A stretch of 37,435 bases of DNA from Bacteroidota bacterium. GTDB taxonomy: Bacteria > Bacteroidota > Bacteroidia > CAILMK01 > JAAYUY01. The stretch spans positions 1-37,435 of the forward strand of contig JADHTG010000029.1 in the NCBI GenBank assembly GCA_016776505.1. The letters are read 5' to 3'. The position numbers and the translations under genes are program-made. Under the pieces are notes generated by a model. It saw only the letters and a program-made list of their open reading frames with translations, did not search any database and was not told where the DNA came from. Position 1 is the first letter of the stretch, and each line of letters begins with the position of its first letter. This document shows positions 1 through 7,937 of the stretch, piece by piece.

Positions 1-17
1 TGTTTTATTAATTGTGA

Positions 18-581
18 ATGGATTTATTTACCATCATAGTCATAGGAATCGTCTTATCCATAGATTCATTTGCTGTTTCTGCGGTGGATGGATTTTCTTT
101 TCAGCACCTGGATAAAAAATTTGGATTAAAAATCGCCTTTACTTTTGTTTTTTTTCAAACACTTATGCCCTTCCTGGGTTGGCTGATTGGCTCCAGTATT
201 GAAGAGCAAATAAAATCTCTTGACCATTGGCTCGCATTCTTTTTACTTACTTTTCTGGGTGTAAAAATGATTATAGAAGGAATTGTTAAAAAAACAGATA
301 CTAAAATACAATCAGTAATTTCTGGCTATCAAATTGCTTTACAAGGAATTGCCACAAGCATGGATGCATTCGTTGTTGGAATTAGCTTAGCCTTCCTGGA
401 TATCTCCATAATTAAAGTATTGGTAATAATCGCATTATTTACACTGATTTTTTCATACTCAGGATGGTATGTTGGTAAACACATGGGAATGAAGTACAGG
501 CGATCAGCTTATCCCTTAGGAGGAATTGTATTGATCCTTATTGGCATTAAAATTTTAATAGAGCATTTGAGTTGGGCATAA
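18..581 (+). CDS. mntP: MntP-family manganese efflux pump
   Basis: This is probably an inner-membrane Mn(II) exporter that protects the cell from excess manganese. The 187-residue product has the family length and about six membrane segments, built as two related halves. Each half carries the family's acidic membrane signature: SIDSFA with Asp16 in the first helix and TSMDAF with Asp116 in the fourth. The block HWLAFFLLTFLGVKMIIEG (about residues 70-88) is also typical. The ATG at 18 is chosen because the first membrane helix starts directly after it. The upstream neighbour is outside the window. No Mn riboswitch or MntR-type site is visible in the 17 bases upstream. The gene converges with the small gene at 637-936, and the hairpin between them is oriented for that gene. 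The family call is strong; the ion is inferred from the family. Confidence 0.9.
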   Translation: MDLFTIIVIGIVLSIDSFAVSAVDGFSFQHLDKKFGLKIAFTFVFFQTLMPFLGWLIGSSIEEQIKSLDHWLAFFLLTFLGVKMIIEGIVKKTDTKIQSVISGYQIALQGIATSMDAFVVGISLAFLDISIIKVLVIIALFTLIFSYSGWYVGKHMGMKYRRSAYPLGGIVLILIGIKILIEHLSWA

Positions 582-609
582 AAAAAACCGCTCCCTGATC
601 AGAGAGCGG
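581..609 (-). terminator. Rho-independent terminator of the 637-936 gene
   Basis: The arms CCGCTC (588-593) and GAGCGG (604-609) enclose the palindrome CTGATCAG. Read on the minus strand, the hairpin is followed by a run of seven or more T (581-587). It therefore terminates the minus-strand gene at 637-936. It also sits directly after the mntP stop codon, but that side lacks a T-tract. Confidence 0.75.
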
Positions 610-636
610 CCCAAAACACAATTAAAAATCAAAAAT

Positions 637-936
637 CTACTTCTTGGTACTTTTGCTTGAACAACATTTAGAATAGCTGGCGGTTGCTTTATCTTTTGTA
701 CTGCAATCTTTAGAAGATTTTTTATCAGAACAACAAGCTTTTGATTTGCTTCCATCCTCACAACAATCAGACTTCTTCTTGTCTTTGGATTTCTTCTTAT
801 CATTATCAGCTTTCTTATCTTCATCGAGAGATGCTGTAATTTCTGTCTTTTCTTTTGATATTTGAATTGCTTTCACAGTAATCGTGGCAACAAATGCCAG
901 GATTAATACAATGGATAATATTCTTAATAGTTTCAT
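637..936 (-). CDS. small Cys/Lys/Ser-rich membrane-anchored or exported protein
   Basis: Not assigned to a family. The 99-residue product begins with one hydrophobic segment (about residues 4-24, MKLLRILSIVLILAFVATIT), a signal peptide or membrane anchor. The rest is low-complexity Lys/Asp/Ser with cysteines in pairs: DCCED, ACCSD, KDCST and KCCSS, seven Cys in about 40 residues. The Cys pairs suggest metal binding or disulfide bonding outside the cytoplasm, but that is inference. It has a good upstream promoter (959-991) and its own terminator (581-609), so it appears to be a real monocistronic gene. Another minus-strand reading frame overlaps it (555-824), but that one lacks a signal and a promoter. 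The position next to mntP, a metal exporter, is suggestive only. Confidence 0.65.
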   Translation of the reverse strand: MKLLRILSIVLILAFVATITVKAIQISKEKTEITASLDEDKKADNDKKKSKDKKKSDCCEDGSKSKACCSDKKSSKDCSTKDKATASYSKCCSSKSTKK

Positions 937-958
937 AATAGTATAATTAATTATTTGT

Positions 959-991
959 CAAATATACTACAAACTTCTTATTTATTCCAAA
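959..991 (-). promoter_or_regulatory. Bacteroidota-type promoter for the 637-936 gene
   Basis: On the minus strand, TTTG (988-991) is followed after 21 bases by TATATTTG (959-966), matching the -33 TTTG / -7 TAnnTTTG pattern of Bacteroidota sigma factors. The start codon lies about 22 bases downstream of the -7 element. Confidence 0.55.
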
Positions 992-1179
992 TTTATTTTA
1001 AGAATTACTCTTAATAACATTTTTTGATCAAATATCCTGAAATATTATTCCTAAAGGAAAGACTCCGGCTGAGGAATTGGTCCTTCTATTTATTCATTTG
1101 AAACAAGAGAACGCTTTTGAAATGCAATTCGAGTAAATTTCTTAATTAGTCTTTAATGAAGATCAACTGTCCATTTGAT

Positions 1180-2106
1180 TTATGCATTATTCCATTTATT
1201 CTTCAAATGATCCACTTTAAGCAGGAGGAAAGGGATCAGATAAATTAAACCCTGTGTAACCTCGCCACTTTCATAATCCAGTTCTGACCCAAACATGCTA
1301 TGCGGAATTGAATATACAAGCAACAGCACTATGGTAGCAATTATCGTTAATATTCTTCTCTCTTTTCTCACATTGCCAATAACTGCAATAATCCAGAAAA
1401 TGAAGGCAATTAAGGTTTTATTATCCGTTAAATCCCAACCGAATGGCACACCTGTCCATAGATCACCAAAGGCATATTTCTGAACAACTGGTCCCAGTAT
1501 CATACCACCAATAAGTAAAAAGATAAAGGTAACAAAAGTATAGATGCGGAAGTATTTATTTCTGAATATGGCCAATATACCTGAAAGAGTCGCCAAAAGC
1601 ATCGCAAAAAACATGAAGAAAATATGGGGCGTTAATACGATGGAAGGTACTGCTCCTTTAAATCTTACCACAATGGGTTCGTCCTGGAAATAGTTTTTGG
1701 TTCCCTGCGTATCAGTTATTTCAAAATAATATTGAATTTTACCTGCAGGGGCTTGCTGTTCAACTTCAGCAAAAAAACCTTCATCTTTACTTATTTTAAA
1801 CACCTTGTTCATAAACCAGGAATCAAGCTTATAGCTTTTATAGCTGAAATCCACCTTTCTATATTCCTCATTTGTGGGATACCTTCTGAAATAAAGTCTG
1901 GCTTGAACATTTGTATCCTTCATGTTCAGTTTTATTTCAGCTCTATCATCCAGGCTGAGGCTTCTCACAAGTTTCAATTCAGCTTCAACATCATTTACAT
2001 CAATAGTCAGCCTTTTCGGATAAGTTGGTCCAGTAGTTCTTTGGTAATAAGCAGCAGATAATGTGATTAAAGTTGCAATTATCCAGTAAAGCATCATTTT
2101 TCCCAT
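1180..2106 (-). CDS. conserved multi-span membrane protein of unknown function
   Basis: I cannot name this family. The 308-residue product has one N-terminal hydrophobic segment (about residues 4-20). A region of about 130 residues, rich in beta-strand-type sequence, follows and is probably periplasmic; it contains short blocks such as IQYYFEITDTQG. The C-terminal half has about five membrane helices (near residues 155-175, 186-206, 230-246, 253-270 and 284-298). The loop GVPFGWDLTDNKTL between two helices is the most conserved-looking stretch and resembles motifs in unnamed membrane proteins of this phylum. The first ATG is used; ATG codons 3-4 residues later are equally possible. A promoter fits 26 bases upstream. 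The gene is transcribed alone, divergent from the Gre-like gene. Confidence 0.75.
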   Translation of the reverse strand: MGKMMLYWIIATLITLSAAYYQRTTGPTYPKRLTIDVNDVEAELKLVRSLSLDDRAEIKLNMKDTNVQARLYFRRYPTNEEYRKVDFSYKSYKLDSWFMNKVFKISKDEGFFAEVEQQAPAGKIQYYFEITDTQGTKNYFQDEPIVVRFKGAVPSIVLTPHIFFMFFAMLLATLSGILAIFRNKYFRIYTFVTFIFLLIGGMILGPVVQKYAFGDLWTGVPFGWDLTDNKTLIAFIFWIIAVIGNVRKERRILTIIATIVLLLVYSIPHSMFGSELDYESGEVTQGLIYLIPFLLLKVDHLKNKWNNA

Positions 2107-2131
2107 GTCATTATTGTTTTTAAAGTGAAAT

Positions 2132-2164
2132 CAAAAATATAATTTATTAGTCATTAATTTACAA
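2132..2164 (-). promoter_or_regulatory. Bacteroidota-type promoter for the 1180-2106 gene
   Basis: On the minus strand, TTG (2162-2164) and TATTTTTG (2132-2139) are separated by 22 bases, within the range seen for this promoter class. The ATG lies 25 bases further on. Confidence 0.45.
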
Positions 2165-2251
2165 TGATGCCTTATTTAATCAAAAGTTAAAATTGTGATT
2201 ATAAAAACTTTGAATTATTTTTTTATAAATTCGCTACAAAAAAGAGCACAA

Positions 2252-2704
2252 GTGAATCATCTTGAATTTAAATCTGCCCTCATTAACAAATGCATTGAGA
2301 TCCTTGAAAAAAATTCCACCATTTCAAGAGAAGCTATGGATGAGGCGCAGCAAAGTGCAAATGAATATGGAATGCCAAAAGACAGGTATGATTCCTTTCG
2401 TGCTCAAATATTGCGAAAAAAAGATCTTTTTGCTGAACAATTTCAGAAATGCCAGGATGATATCCTGGTCTATCGGAAGATTGATTTGAACGTGAATTAT
2501 GAAAAGGTTGTATTTGGAGCCATTGTAATCACTACTCATCATAAACTTTTTATTGCCACAGGCCTGGGTAAAGTCAATTTCGAGAATGAAGATTATTTCG
2601 TCATTTCTCCCCGAACTCCTCTTTTTCAAACGATAAAAAATTTAAGCAAGGGAGATCTTTTTGAGTTTAATCAGGGGAAAAGTAAAATTCTAGAGCTTTT
2701 CTGA
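2252..2704 (+). CDS. GreA/GreB-like transcript-cleavage factor family protein (Bacteroidota form)
   Basis: The product resembles the Gre-like proteins of Bacteroidota that are often misnamed '3-oxoacyl-ACP synthase'. A helical N-terminal part carries AMDEAQQSANEYG and RYDSFRAQILRKKDLFAEQ, the family's pattern. The C-terminal part (from about VVFGAIVITTHHKLFIATG to the end) is a beta-rich FKBP-like fold with YFVISPRTPL. Such factors bind RNA polymerase in the secondary channel; here that is inferred from the family. I chose the GTG at 2252 (150 residues) because the recognisable family sequence starts there. An upstream in-frame GTG at 2195 would add 19 residues of AT-rich, non-family-like sequence. 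No ATG is available. It is followed after 36 bases by the ankyrin gene. Confidence 0.75.
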   Translation: MNHLEFKSALINKCIEILEKNSTISREAMDEAQQSANEYGMPKDRYDSFRAQILRKKDLFAEQFQKCQDDILVYRKIDLNVNYEKVVFGAIVITTHHKLFIATGLGKVNFENEDYFVISPRTPLFQTIKNLSKGDLFEFNQGKSKILELF

Positions 2705-2740
2705 TTTTACTATTTTTACACCCAATTTAAAACACAACTT

Positions 2741-4393
2741 ATGCGAATCAAAATAAATCGTTGGAAATTACTATTGATTTTACTTTCGATCTGTTTAAAT
2801 TTCAGTGGCTATACACAGAAAGAAAACAAGCTGATCGAAGCTGCAGGAGATGGTAATCTTGAAAAAGTAATAAAATATGTTCCCGGGAAAATGAATATCA
2901 ATGTAACTGGGAATTACGATCATAGCCCGCTCACCATCGCTTCAAAAAACAATCACCTGGATGTGGCTGAATACCTGGTTAAAATGGATGCTGATATCCA
3001 TCATAAAAACGATTTGGGCTACACTTCTTTACTCTATTTCATTTCCAACGGGAACCTGGATGGGGTTAAATTATTAATGGAGAAAGGGGCAAAAGTGAAT
3101 GATCACGCTGCAAGTGGAGCAAGCTCTCTAATGCTGGCGGTTGAGTCAGGAAATCTTGAGCTTGTAAAATATTTGGTTTCTAAAAAAGCACCCTTAAATG
3201 AGTATGAAAGGATTTATGGAGAAACTGCATTGATATGGGCTATTATTAACAGACAGCCTGAAATGGCAAAATTCTTAATTCTGGAAGGAGCCCAGGTAAA
3301 TGCAACTGAAATCAACAGATATTCGCCTTTGATGTTTGCCTGTGATTTAGGGAATCTTGAACTTGTCGAACTGCTGGTTTATAGAGGTGCAGATGTAAAC
3401 GCCAGGGATAAAAATGGTAAAACGGCTCTTATGCATATACCAGCACTGGATGGGAACATAGACATCGTCCGGTTTTTAACCGGCTACAGCCCGGGATTAG
3501 CTGAACATACTCAATACATTGATATCCAATCGTTCCAGGGATATATTGCACTCAGCCATGCATCGAAACAAGGCGATCTAGACTTTTTGATTTACATCAT
3601 TGAAAACAGGAAAAATAAGGAGGTCGATTATATCACTTCCTTGCTATATGCTGCAGAAAATAATCATTTAAATATAGTCAAATACCTGCTTGAAAATCAA
3701 CATGTAAAGGTTGATATTCGATCCAGCCGCGGAGAAACTGCTTTAATATTTGCTGCCTCAAAAAATCATCTTGAAATTGTAAAATACCTGGTAAATAAGC
3801 ATGCAGATATGGAAATCAGGCAGTCAGACGGACGCAATGCCTTGTTACTGGCCATTATTAATGGAGCAACTGAGACATCTAAATACCTGATAAATAAAGG
3901 TGCACTGTTAAATGTAATGGATGATCCACCCATTACTTATGATGGAGAAGCGGCTTCTGCATTAATGTATGCATGCATGGAAGAAAACATGGAAATTGCC
4001 AAATTACTAGTGGCTTCAGGTGCCGATGTGAATTTGAGAAATGATCAGGGAAATGATGCATTGCTTGTTTCTATCAATCACAATAGATTTGAACTTGCAG
4101 AATATCTAATTTCCTTTGGTGCCCATGTAAACACCAAAAACAATAAAGGTTTTACACCTCTTATGTTAGCTTGTTCAAAAGGTAATCTTACACTAACACA
4201 AATGATAGTAAATAGGGGAGCTATTATTAATATGATTAATAAAGATAAAGCAGCAACAGCTTTGGACTTTGCCTATTTGGGATGGAATCTGTCCAATAGT
4301 TTAAGAGATAAAGTTCAAAAGAAGGAGTTTAATGAAATTATCAAGTTTTTAAAATCAAAAGGAGCACAATCAGGCAGAGAAATGATGAGATAA
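2741..4393 (+). CDS. exported ankyrin-repeat protein
   Basis: The 550-residue product has an N-terminal signal peptide (about residues 1-25, ending FSGYTQ). Roughly a dozen ankyrin repeats follow, recognised by recurrent motifs such as ETALIWA, LVKYLVSKKAPLN, SPLMFACDLGNLELVELLV and RGADVNARDKNGKTALM. Ankyrin repeats are protein-binding scaffolds; the partner is unknown. Repeats in the middle (about residues 240-290) are more divergent. The signal peptide places it in the periplasm or at the cell surface. It has no lipobox and no T9SS C-terminal domain that I can see. It ends 8 bases from the convergent M28 peptidase gene, with no obvious terminator between them. Confidence 0.9.
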   Translation: MRIKINRWKLLLILLSICLNFSGYTQKENKLIEAAGDGNLEKVIKYVPGKMNINVTGNYDHSPLTIASKNNHLDVAEYLVKMDADIHHKNDLGYTSLLYFISNGNLDGVKLLMEKGAKVNDHAASGASSLMLAVESGNLELVKYLVSKKAPLNEYERIYGETALIWAIINRQPEMAKFLILEGAQVNATEINRYSPLMFACDLGNLELVELLVYRGADVNARDKNGKTALMHIPALDGNIDIVRFLTGYSPGLAEHTQYIDIQSFQGYIALSHASKQGDLDFLIYIIENRKNKEVDYITSLLYAAENNHLNIVKYLLENQHVKVDIRSSRGETALIFAASKNHLEIVKYLVNKHADMEIRQSDGRNALLLAIINGATETSKYLINKGALLNVMDDPPITYDGEAASALMYACMEENMEIAKLLVASGADVNLRNDQGNDALLVSINHNRFELAEYLISFGAHVNTKNNKGFTPLMLACSKGNLTLTQMIVNRGAIINMINKDKAATALDFAYLGWNLSNSLRDKVQKKEFNEIIKFLKSKGAQSGREMMR

Positions 4394-4400
4394 AACTCAT

Positions 4401-6206
4401 TTACAATTGGATGATTAATACCTCGGTTTTCCCTTCCCTTAGCACATCCACTGTAATTGAGTCTCCCTTGTTTAATTTTTTCAGGCGGTTCATGTAGTCA
4501 TAAATATTTCCAACAGCTAGTCCGTTAAGGGCAGTGATAATATCTCCATCCAACATTCCTCCCTGGTAGGCCGGCCCTCCTTTGCGAACCACTTCCACTC
4601 TTAAACCCTTCACATCTCCAGCAGCAAAATCCGGCATTATTCCCAAAGTAATTTTATAGGAACCCGATGATGATCTCTCTTTGGGACCGGCATCTTTAAA
4701 TGTCAAAGGTTGAGCTGATGCAGCAAGTTCTTTGATCAAATCGTATGAAAACCACAAGACCTTTCTTTGACCCTCAAAATCGATTTTGTCTATGTCATCC
4801 AGCGAGGTGTGATAATCTGCATGAGGACCCGTTGAAATAAAAATAACAGGAATATCCTTGGCATAAAAAGATGCATGGTCAGATGGACCATAACCTTCCG
4901 GGGATAATTTTAGCTTAAATCCATATTTATTAGCAGATAAGTTCAGGAGTGAATCACTTTCGACAGCACTGCCAGAGCCACCAATTAATAAAGCCAGGGT
5001 CTCCTTATTCATCCTTCCAATCATATCAAAATTGATCATGGCTTTGATGTTAGAATTAGCAAATAGCTCTGACTCAACGAATTTCCTGGATCCCAGCAAA
5101 CCCATTTCTTCTCCCGTAAATGCAACAAACACAATACTCCTCTTTAATTCTTTTCTGATGCTCTGGAATTTTCCAGCCAGTTCGATCACTCCTGCTACCC
5201 CCGATGCATTGTCATCTGCTCCATTATGAACTGCAATTATATCAGGATTCCTGGAACCTGAACCCTGTCCACCCATTCCCAAATGATCGTAATGAGCACC
5301 CACAACAATATATTCATTTTTTAGTAGGGGATCGCTTCCCTTGACCATGGCTATGATGTTTTGAGATTCAACCCTTTTTAAAAACAGCTCGGTCACCCCC
5401 TTGACTTCCACATCCAAAGCAAAAGAATGAGGCTTTTTATACTCATTCATTTCATTTTCCAATATTTCAACCGAGTAATTAAGCTTCGAAAGAAAAAGAT
5501 CTGCTGATTTTCGATCGATATGGATAACAGGAATTCCAGCTGTACTTTCTACTTTATCATAGGCCAGCTCAGGTAATTCATCCTCCTTACTTTTCAAGAC
5601 AGAATTCACGAATAAGACACCTGAAGCTCCATGATCCCTGGCAGTCAATACTTTTGTTCGCAAGGCTGAAAATTCTTCAAACGGATTTGCCCTGCCTTCC
5701 TGCTTTGGTTCACCATTCAATATCAGCACCCAATTACCTGATACATCCACTCCTTCATAGTCATCCCAGGAATTGGTGTCATTGTTAATATTATATCCAA
5801 AACCTACAAATGACAGCTTAGAAATTAATGTGGCGCTTTCACTGAAAGATAATGGAATAAATTCATCCATTAATTTTAATTCTCGTCCTTCAATTGTCAA
5901 AGCATTATGAACCCCTAATTCAACGCCAGCCACCAAATGAACAGGTTGAAATCCCTTATTGCCAGATAATTTAAGTCCATACCTTTTGAACTGCTCTTGA
6001 ATATAGGAGGCAACCAGTTTATCCTCTGCTGTTCCTGGTTTTCTTCCTTTCATTTCATCAGATGCAAGAAAAGCGATGTGCTGTCTTAATTCTGATATAG
6101 TTATTTCAGGATTTGGCTTTTGAGGAGATATAAAGGAGAAAGAAACAAATAGTATTAAAAAAGAACTTAGTATTTTGAACTTCATATTATTTTTATTTTT
6201 CATCAA
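4401..6206 (-). CDS. exported M28-family aminopeptidase with PA and C-terminal PDZ domains
   Basis: This is probably a zinc aminopeptidase of the M28 family acting in the periplasm or outside the cell. After a signal peptide (about residues 1-29) there is a helical segment containing LASDEMKGRKPGT. An inserted PA domain follows (about 120-265, with YEGVDVSGNWVLIL and GASGVLFVNS), then the catalytic domain (about 280-495). The metal and catalytic residues are visible: His305 and Asp307 in GAHYDHLG, Asp331 in NGADDNASG, Glu366/Glu367 in FTGEEMG, Asp394 in NFDMIGR, and His466 in HADYHTSLDD. A PDZ domain (about 518-601, with GGMLDGDIITALNG) closes the protein and may bind substrates. An internal Met at residue 8 is an alternative start with the same signal peptide. 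All catalytic ligands are present. Confidence 0.93.
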   Translation of the reverse strand: MMKNKNNMKFKILSSFLILFVSFSFISPQKPNPEITISELRQHIAFLASDEMKGRKPGTAEDKLVASYIQEQFKRYGLKLSGNKGFQPVHLVAGVELGVHNALTIEGRELKLMDEFIPLSFSESATLISKLSFVGFGYNINNDTNSWDDYEGVDVSGNWVLILNGEPKQEGRANPFEEFSALRTKVLTARDHGASGVLFVNSVLKSKEDELPELAYDKVESTAGIPVIHIDRKSADLFLSKLNYSVEILENEMNEYKKPHSFALDVEVKGVTELFLKRVESQNIIAMVKGSDPLLKNEYIVVGAHYDHLGMGGQGSGSRNPDIIAVHNGADDNASGVAGVIELAGKFQSIRKELKRSIVFVAFTGEEMGLLGSRKFVESELFANSNIKAMINFDMIGRMNKETLALLIGGSGSAVESDSLLNLSANKYGFKLKLSPEGYGPSDHASFYAKDIPVIFISTGPHADYHTSLDDIDKIDFEGQRKVLWFSYDLIKELAASAQPLTFKDAGPKERSSSGSYKITLGIMPDFAAGDVKGLRVEVVRKGGPAYQGGMLDGDIITALNGLAVGNIYDYMNRLKKLNKGDSITVDVLREGKTEVLIIQL

Positions 6207-6283
6207 TGAAGGATGATGCGGACGAAAAGGATTATATATTTAAATTTTTTGAGATTATAGCTAATGATTCCCAGGGATCAAAA

Positions 6284-6628
6284 TTAGGAGTAATTTCTCA
6301 TAAGGATCTTAATTTTATTCAAGAGCACTTTCTTATATAAAATACCTTCAACCTGATCTATTCTTTTCCCAAAATTAAAAATTTGAAAATGCGGAGTTTT
6401 AGTGACCTTGAACTTCTGTGCCAATGATTTTTGCTGTTCAACTTCTACCCTGAACACTTTAATTCGATCTTTGTATTTTGTTTGTATTTCTTTTACGACA
6501 GGATTCTTTAAATAAGTTGCATCATGCCAGGGAGAGTAAAACTCGACCAATGCAAATTTAATATTTACTAAATCCTTTTCGGATGTTAATGCAGTTTGTT
6601 TGCTTGCTGCCAAAGCTTCTAAATTCAT
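6284..6628 (-). CDS. thioredoxin-fold protein without the active-site cysteines
   Basis: The 114-residue product has the length and pattern of a thioredoxin domain. The strand-turn-helix ALVEFYSPWHDATYLKNPVVKEI aligns without gaps to the usual region around WCGPC, but reads W34-H-D-A-T38, so both cysteines are replaced (by His35 and Thr38). The cis-proline region is present as TKTPHFQIF (Pro79), and the later VEG motif is also present. There are no cysteines at all, so it cannot be a dithiol oxidoreductase. A chaperone-like or binding role is more likely. There is no signal peptide, so it is cytoplasmic. The long upstream region contains unusual overlapping inverted repeats (6652-6733). It ends about 77 bases before the M28 peptidase gene on the same strand. 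Confidence 0.8.
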   Translation of the reverse strand: MNLEALAASKQTALTSEKDLVNIKFALVEFYSPWHDATYLKNPVVKEIQTKYKDRIKVFRVEVEQQKSLAQKFKVTKTPHFQIFNFGKRIDQVEGILYKKVLLNKIKILMRNYS

Positions 6629-6651
6629 TGCTAATATATATTTGAATGTTT

Positions 6652-6733
6652 GTGAGTTGACTGATATACTGCCGTTATAGCAATTCCAAGTTAGTAAATC
6701 GGTATGATGTCGTGGAATTGAATACTAACTCAC
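6652..6733. promoter_or_regulatory. overlapping inverted repeats that could form alternative hairpins
   Basis: Three perfect complementary pairs share this stretch. GTGAGTT (6652-6658) matches AACTCAC (6727-6733). CAATTCCA (6681-6688) matches TGGAATTG (6713-6720). AGTTAGTA (6689-6696) matches TACTAACT (6723-6730). The third pair cannot form together with the first, because they share 6727-6730. The region lies in the likely leader of the minus-strand thioredoxin-like gene. It is part of a gene-free stretch (6629-7016) in which I see nothing else convincing; a 69-codon frame at 6794-7003 has no support. Function is unknown. Confidence 0.35.
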
Positions 6734-7016
6734 TTAGCGAATATATACTCAATATTTGTACCATGAAATCTTTTTTTACAGAAAATTGACATTTTGAGTC
6801 ATTTTCTAAAATTGATTCTCTGGGTTTTCCATCCGTTGTATCGACTAACAGCTTGTATCTTTTTAACAGTTGATAAAAACCTGTTAGGCCCCGGAAATGA
6901 TTTTAAAGCTCAACATATGAAAATCCCTTCGTCTTTCCAATTCAATTCACCAATTAATAAAAGAATCAAAATAAAAATTCTGATATTTGGTTATCCAAAT
7001 TAATAAATGCTTTGTT

Positions 7017-7454
7017 TTGAAATTAGCTTTATTGAAATATTTTCTGTTCACAATTTTCCTGTCCATTTCAATTCATCCCATCCGGGCCCAGGATGCATCC
7101 TTATTTCACATGGATGAAAATCATTTAAAATCCGAATTAGAGGATCTTATTGAATTAGAATTATTCGTGAGGAACAATCCTGATTTCACAGTACTTGAAA
7201 TGAATAACATGCATGATTTCCAACATATCCAGTTAAGTCATCTGGATACTTCCGATGTAATCATTAAAACCGGTCCTCCCCTGGGTATACCCTCTTTCAT
7301 TTGGGGTTTGTGCCTTTCTATTCCTGGAATCGTTTTAGTATACTCGTTGACTGCCAATACCGATGAGTTAAAAAAAGCCATGCTGGGTTGTATTATTGGA
7401 ACAGGATTGTACGGGGGATGTTATTCCCTTATATATGGTCTGTCATCCTGGTGA
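7017..7454 (+). CDS. small exported protein with C-terminal membrane hairpin (tandem paralogue 1)
   Basis: Family not named. No ATG is available. A TTG at 7017 gives MKLALLKYFLFTIFLSISIH.., a normal signal peptide cleaved near IRAQ. TTG codons at 6987 and 7032 are alternatives. The mature part starts QDASLFHMDENHLKSELEDL, an acidic helix. After about 50 variable residues come two hydrophobic segments, GIPSFIWGLCLSIPGIVLVYSL and AMLGCIIGTGLYGGCYSLIYG. The next gene (7524-7937) has the same plan and clearly related hairpin residues (IPxFxWGxCL...GC...LYGG). The module genes start 800 bases downstream. I infer that it belongs to the same envelope system; no enzymatic motif is present. Confidence 0.7.
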   Translation: MKLALLKYFLFTIFLSISIHPIRAQDASLFHMDENHLKSELEDLIELELFVRNNPDFTVLEMNNMHDFQHIQLSHLDTSDVIIKTGPPLGIPSFIWGLCLSIPGIVLVYSLTANTDELKKAMLGCIIGTGLYGGCYSLIYGLSSW

Positions 7455-7474
7455 TTTTTTTTTCATGTGCAACT

Positions 7475-7502
7475 TTTGGAAATTAAAATTGTCCTATATT
7501 TG
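7475..7502 (+). promoter_or_regulatory. Bacteroidota-type promoter for the 7524-7937 gene
   Basis: TTTG (7475-7478), 16 bases, then TATATTTG (7495-7502), a full match to TAnnTTTG. The ATG follows 21 bases later. The promoter before 12149 has the same spacing and almost the same -7 element. Confidence 0.6.
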
Positions 7503-7523
7503 AGAATTCACTATTAAAACTTT

Positions 7524-7937
7524 ATGATGAATAAAATACTATTTTTAATCGGATTCCTATCTGTGATCACCTTACAACTTAAAGCTGACGGTGGCGATCT
7601 TTTTGATGTCCAGGAAGAAAAAATTCAATCAGAATTGAATGAATTAAACATGCTCGAGGAGTTTATTCTGCAAAATGAGGGCGTAACTTTTTCTCAACTA
7701 CAAGCAGAAAACAGCGAATTGCTTGAAAACATTTCGGCTAACCATTCTGCGGTTTCCACCTCACTTGGAATCAATAGTCCAACAGGAACTATTCCTGCTT
7801 TTTTGTGGGGTTTTTGTCTTGGACCGATAGGTGTACTAATTGCTTATCTTATCGATGAAGACGATTTAATGTGGTCTGCAATTGGATGTCTTGTCAGTTC
7901 CGTTTTATACGGTGGCGGCTGGTTGATTTTTTATTAA
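7524..7937 (+). CDS. small exported protein with C-terminal membrane hairpin (tandem paralogue 2)
   Basis: The 137-residue product has a signal peptide (cleavage likely at LKA|DGG) and a mature N-terminus DGGDLFDVQEEKIQSELNEL, followed by an acidic polar region. The C-terminus is a membrane hairpin, IPAFLWGFCLGPIGVLIAYL, then an acidic turn (DEDD), then AIGCLVSSVLYGGGWLIFY. It is a paralogue of the preceding gene. The DGG-x-(Y/L)-(K/F) start after the signal peptide also resembles the small TM2-like proteins at 11545 and 12149. It has its own promoter. No function is known to me; a structural or membrane-associated role is likely. Confidence 0.78.
   Translation: MMNKILFLIGFLSVITLQLKADGGDLFDVQEEKIQSELNELNMLEEFILQNEGVTFSQLQAENSELLENISANHSAVSTSLGINSPTGTIPAFLWGFCLGPIGVLIAYLIDEDDLMWSAIGCLVSSVLYGGGWLIFY

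Noticed and set aside
555..824. 89-codon minus-strand open frame overlapping the Cys-rich gene
   Set aside because: It crosses the terminator hairpin and mntP end, has no signal, and is out of frame with the well-supported 637-936 gene.
6681..6730. H-type pseudoknot from the two 8-bp pairs
   Set aside because: The first connecting loop would have no bases and the third only two, too short to span 8-bp stems, so alternative hairpins are more realistic.
6794..7003. 69-codon plus-strand frame before the hairpin-protein gene
   Set aside because: Composition looks like translated AT-rich non-coding DNA, with no promoter and no family resemblance.
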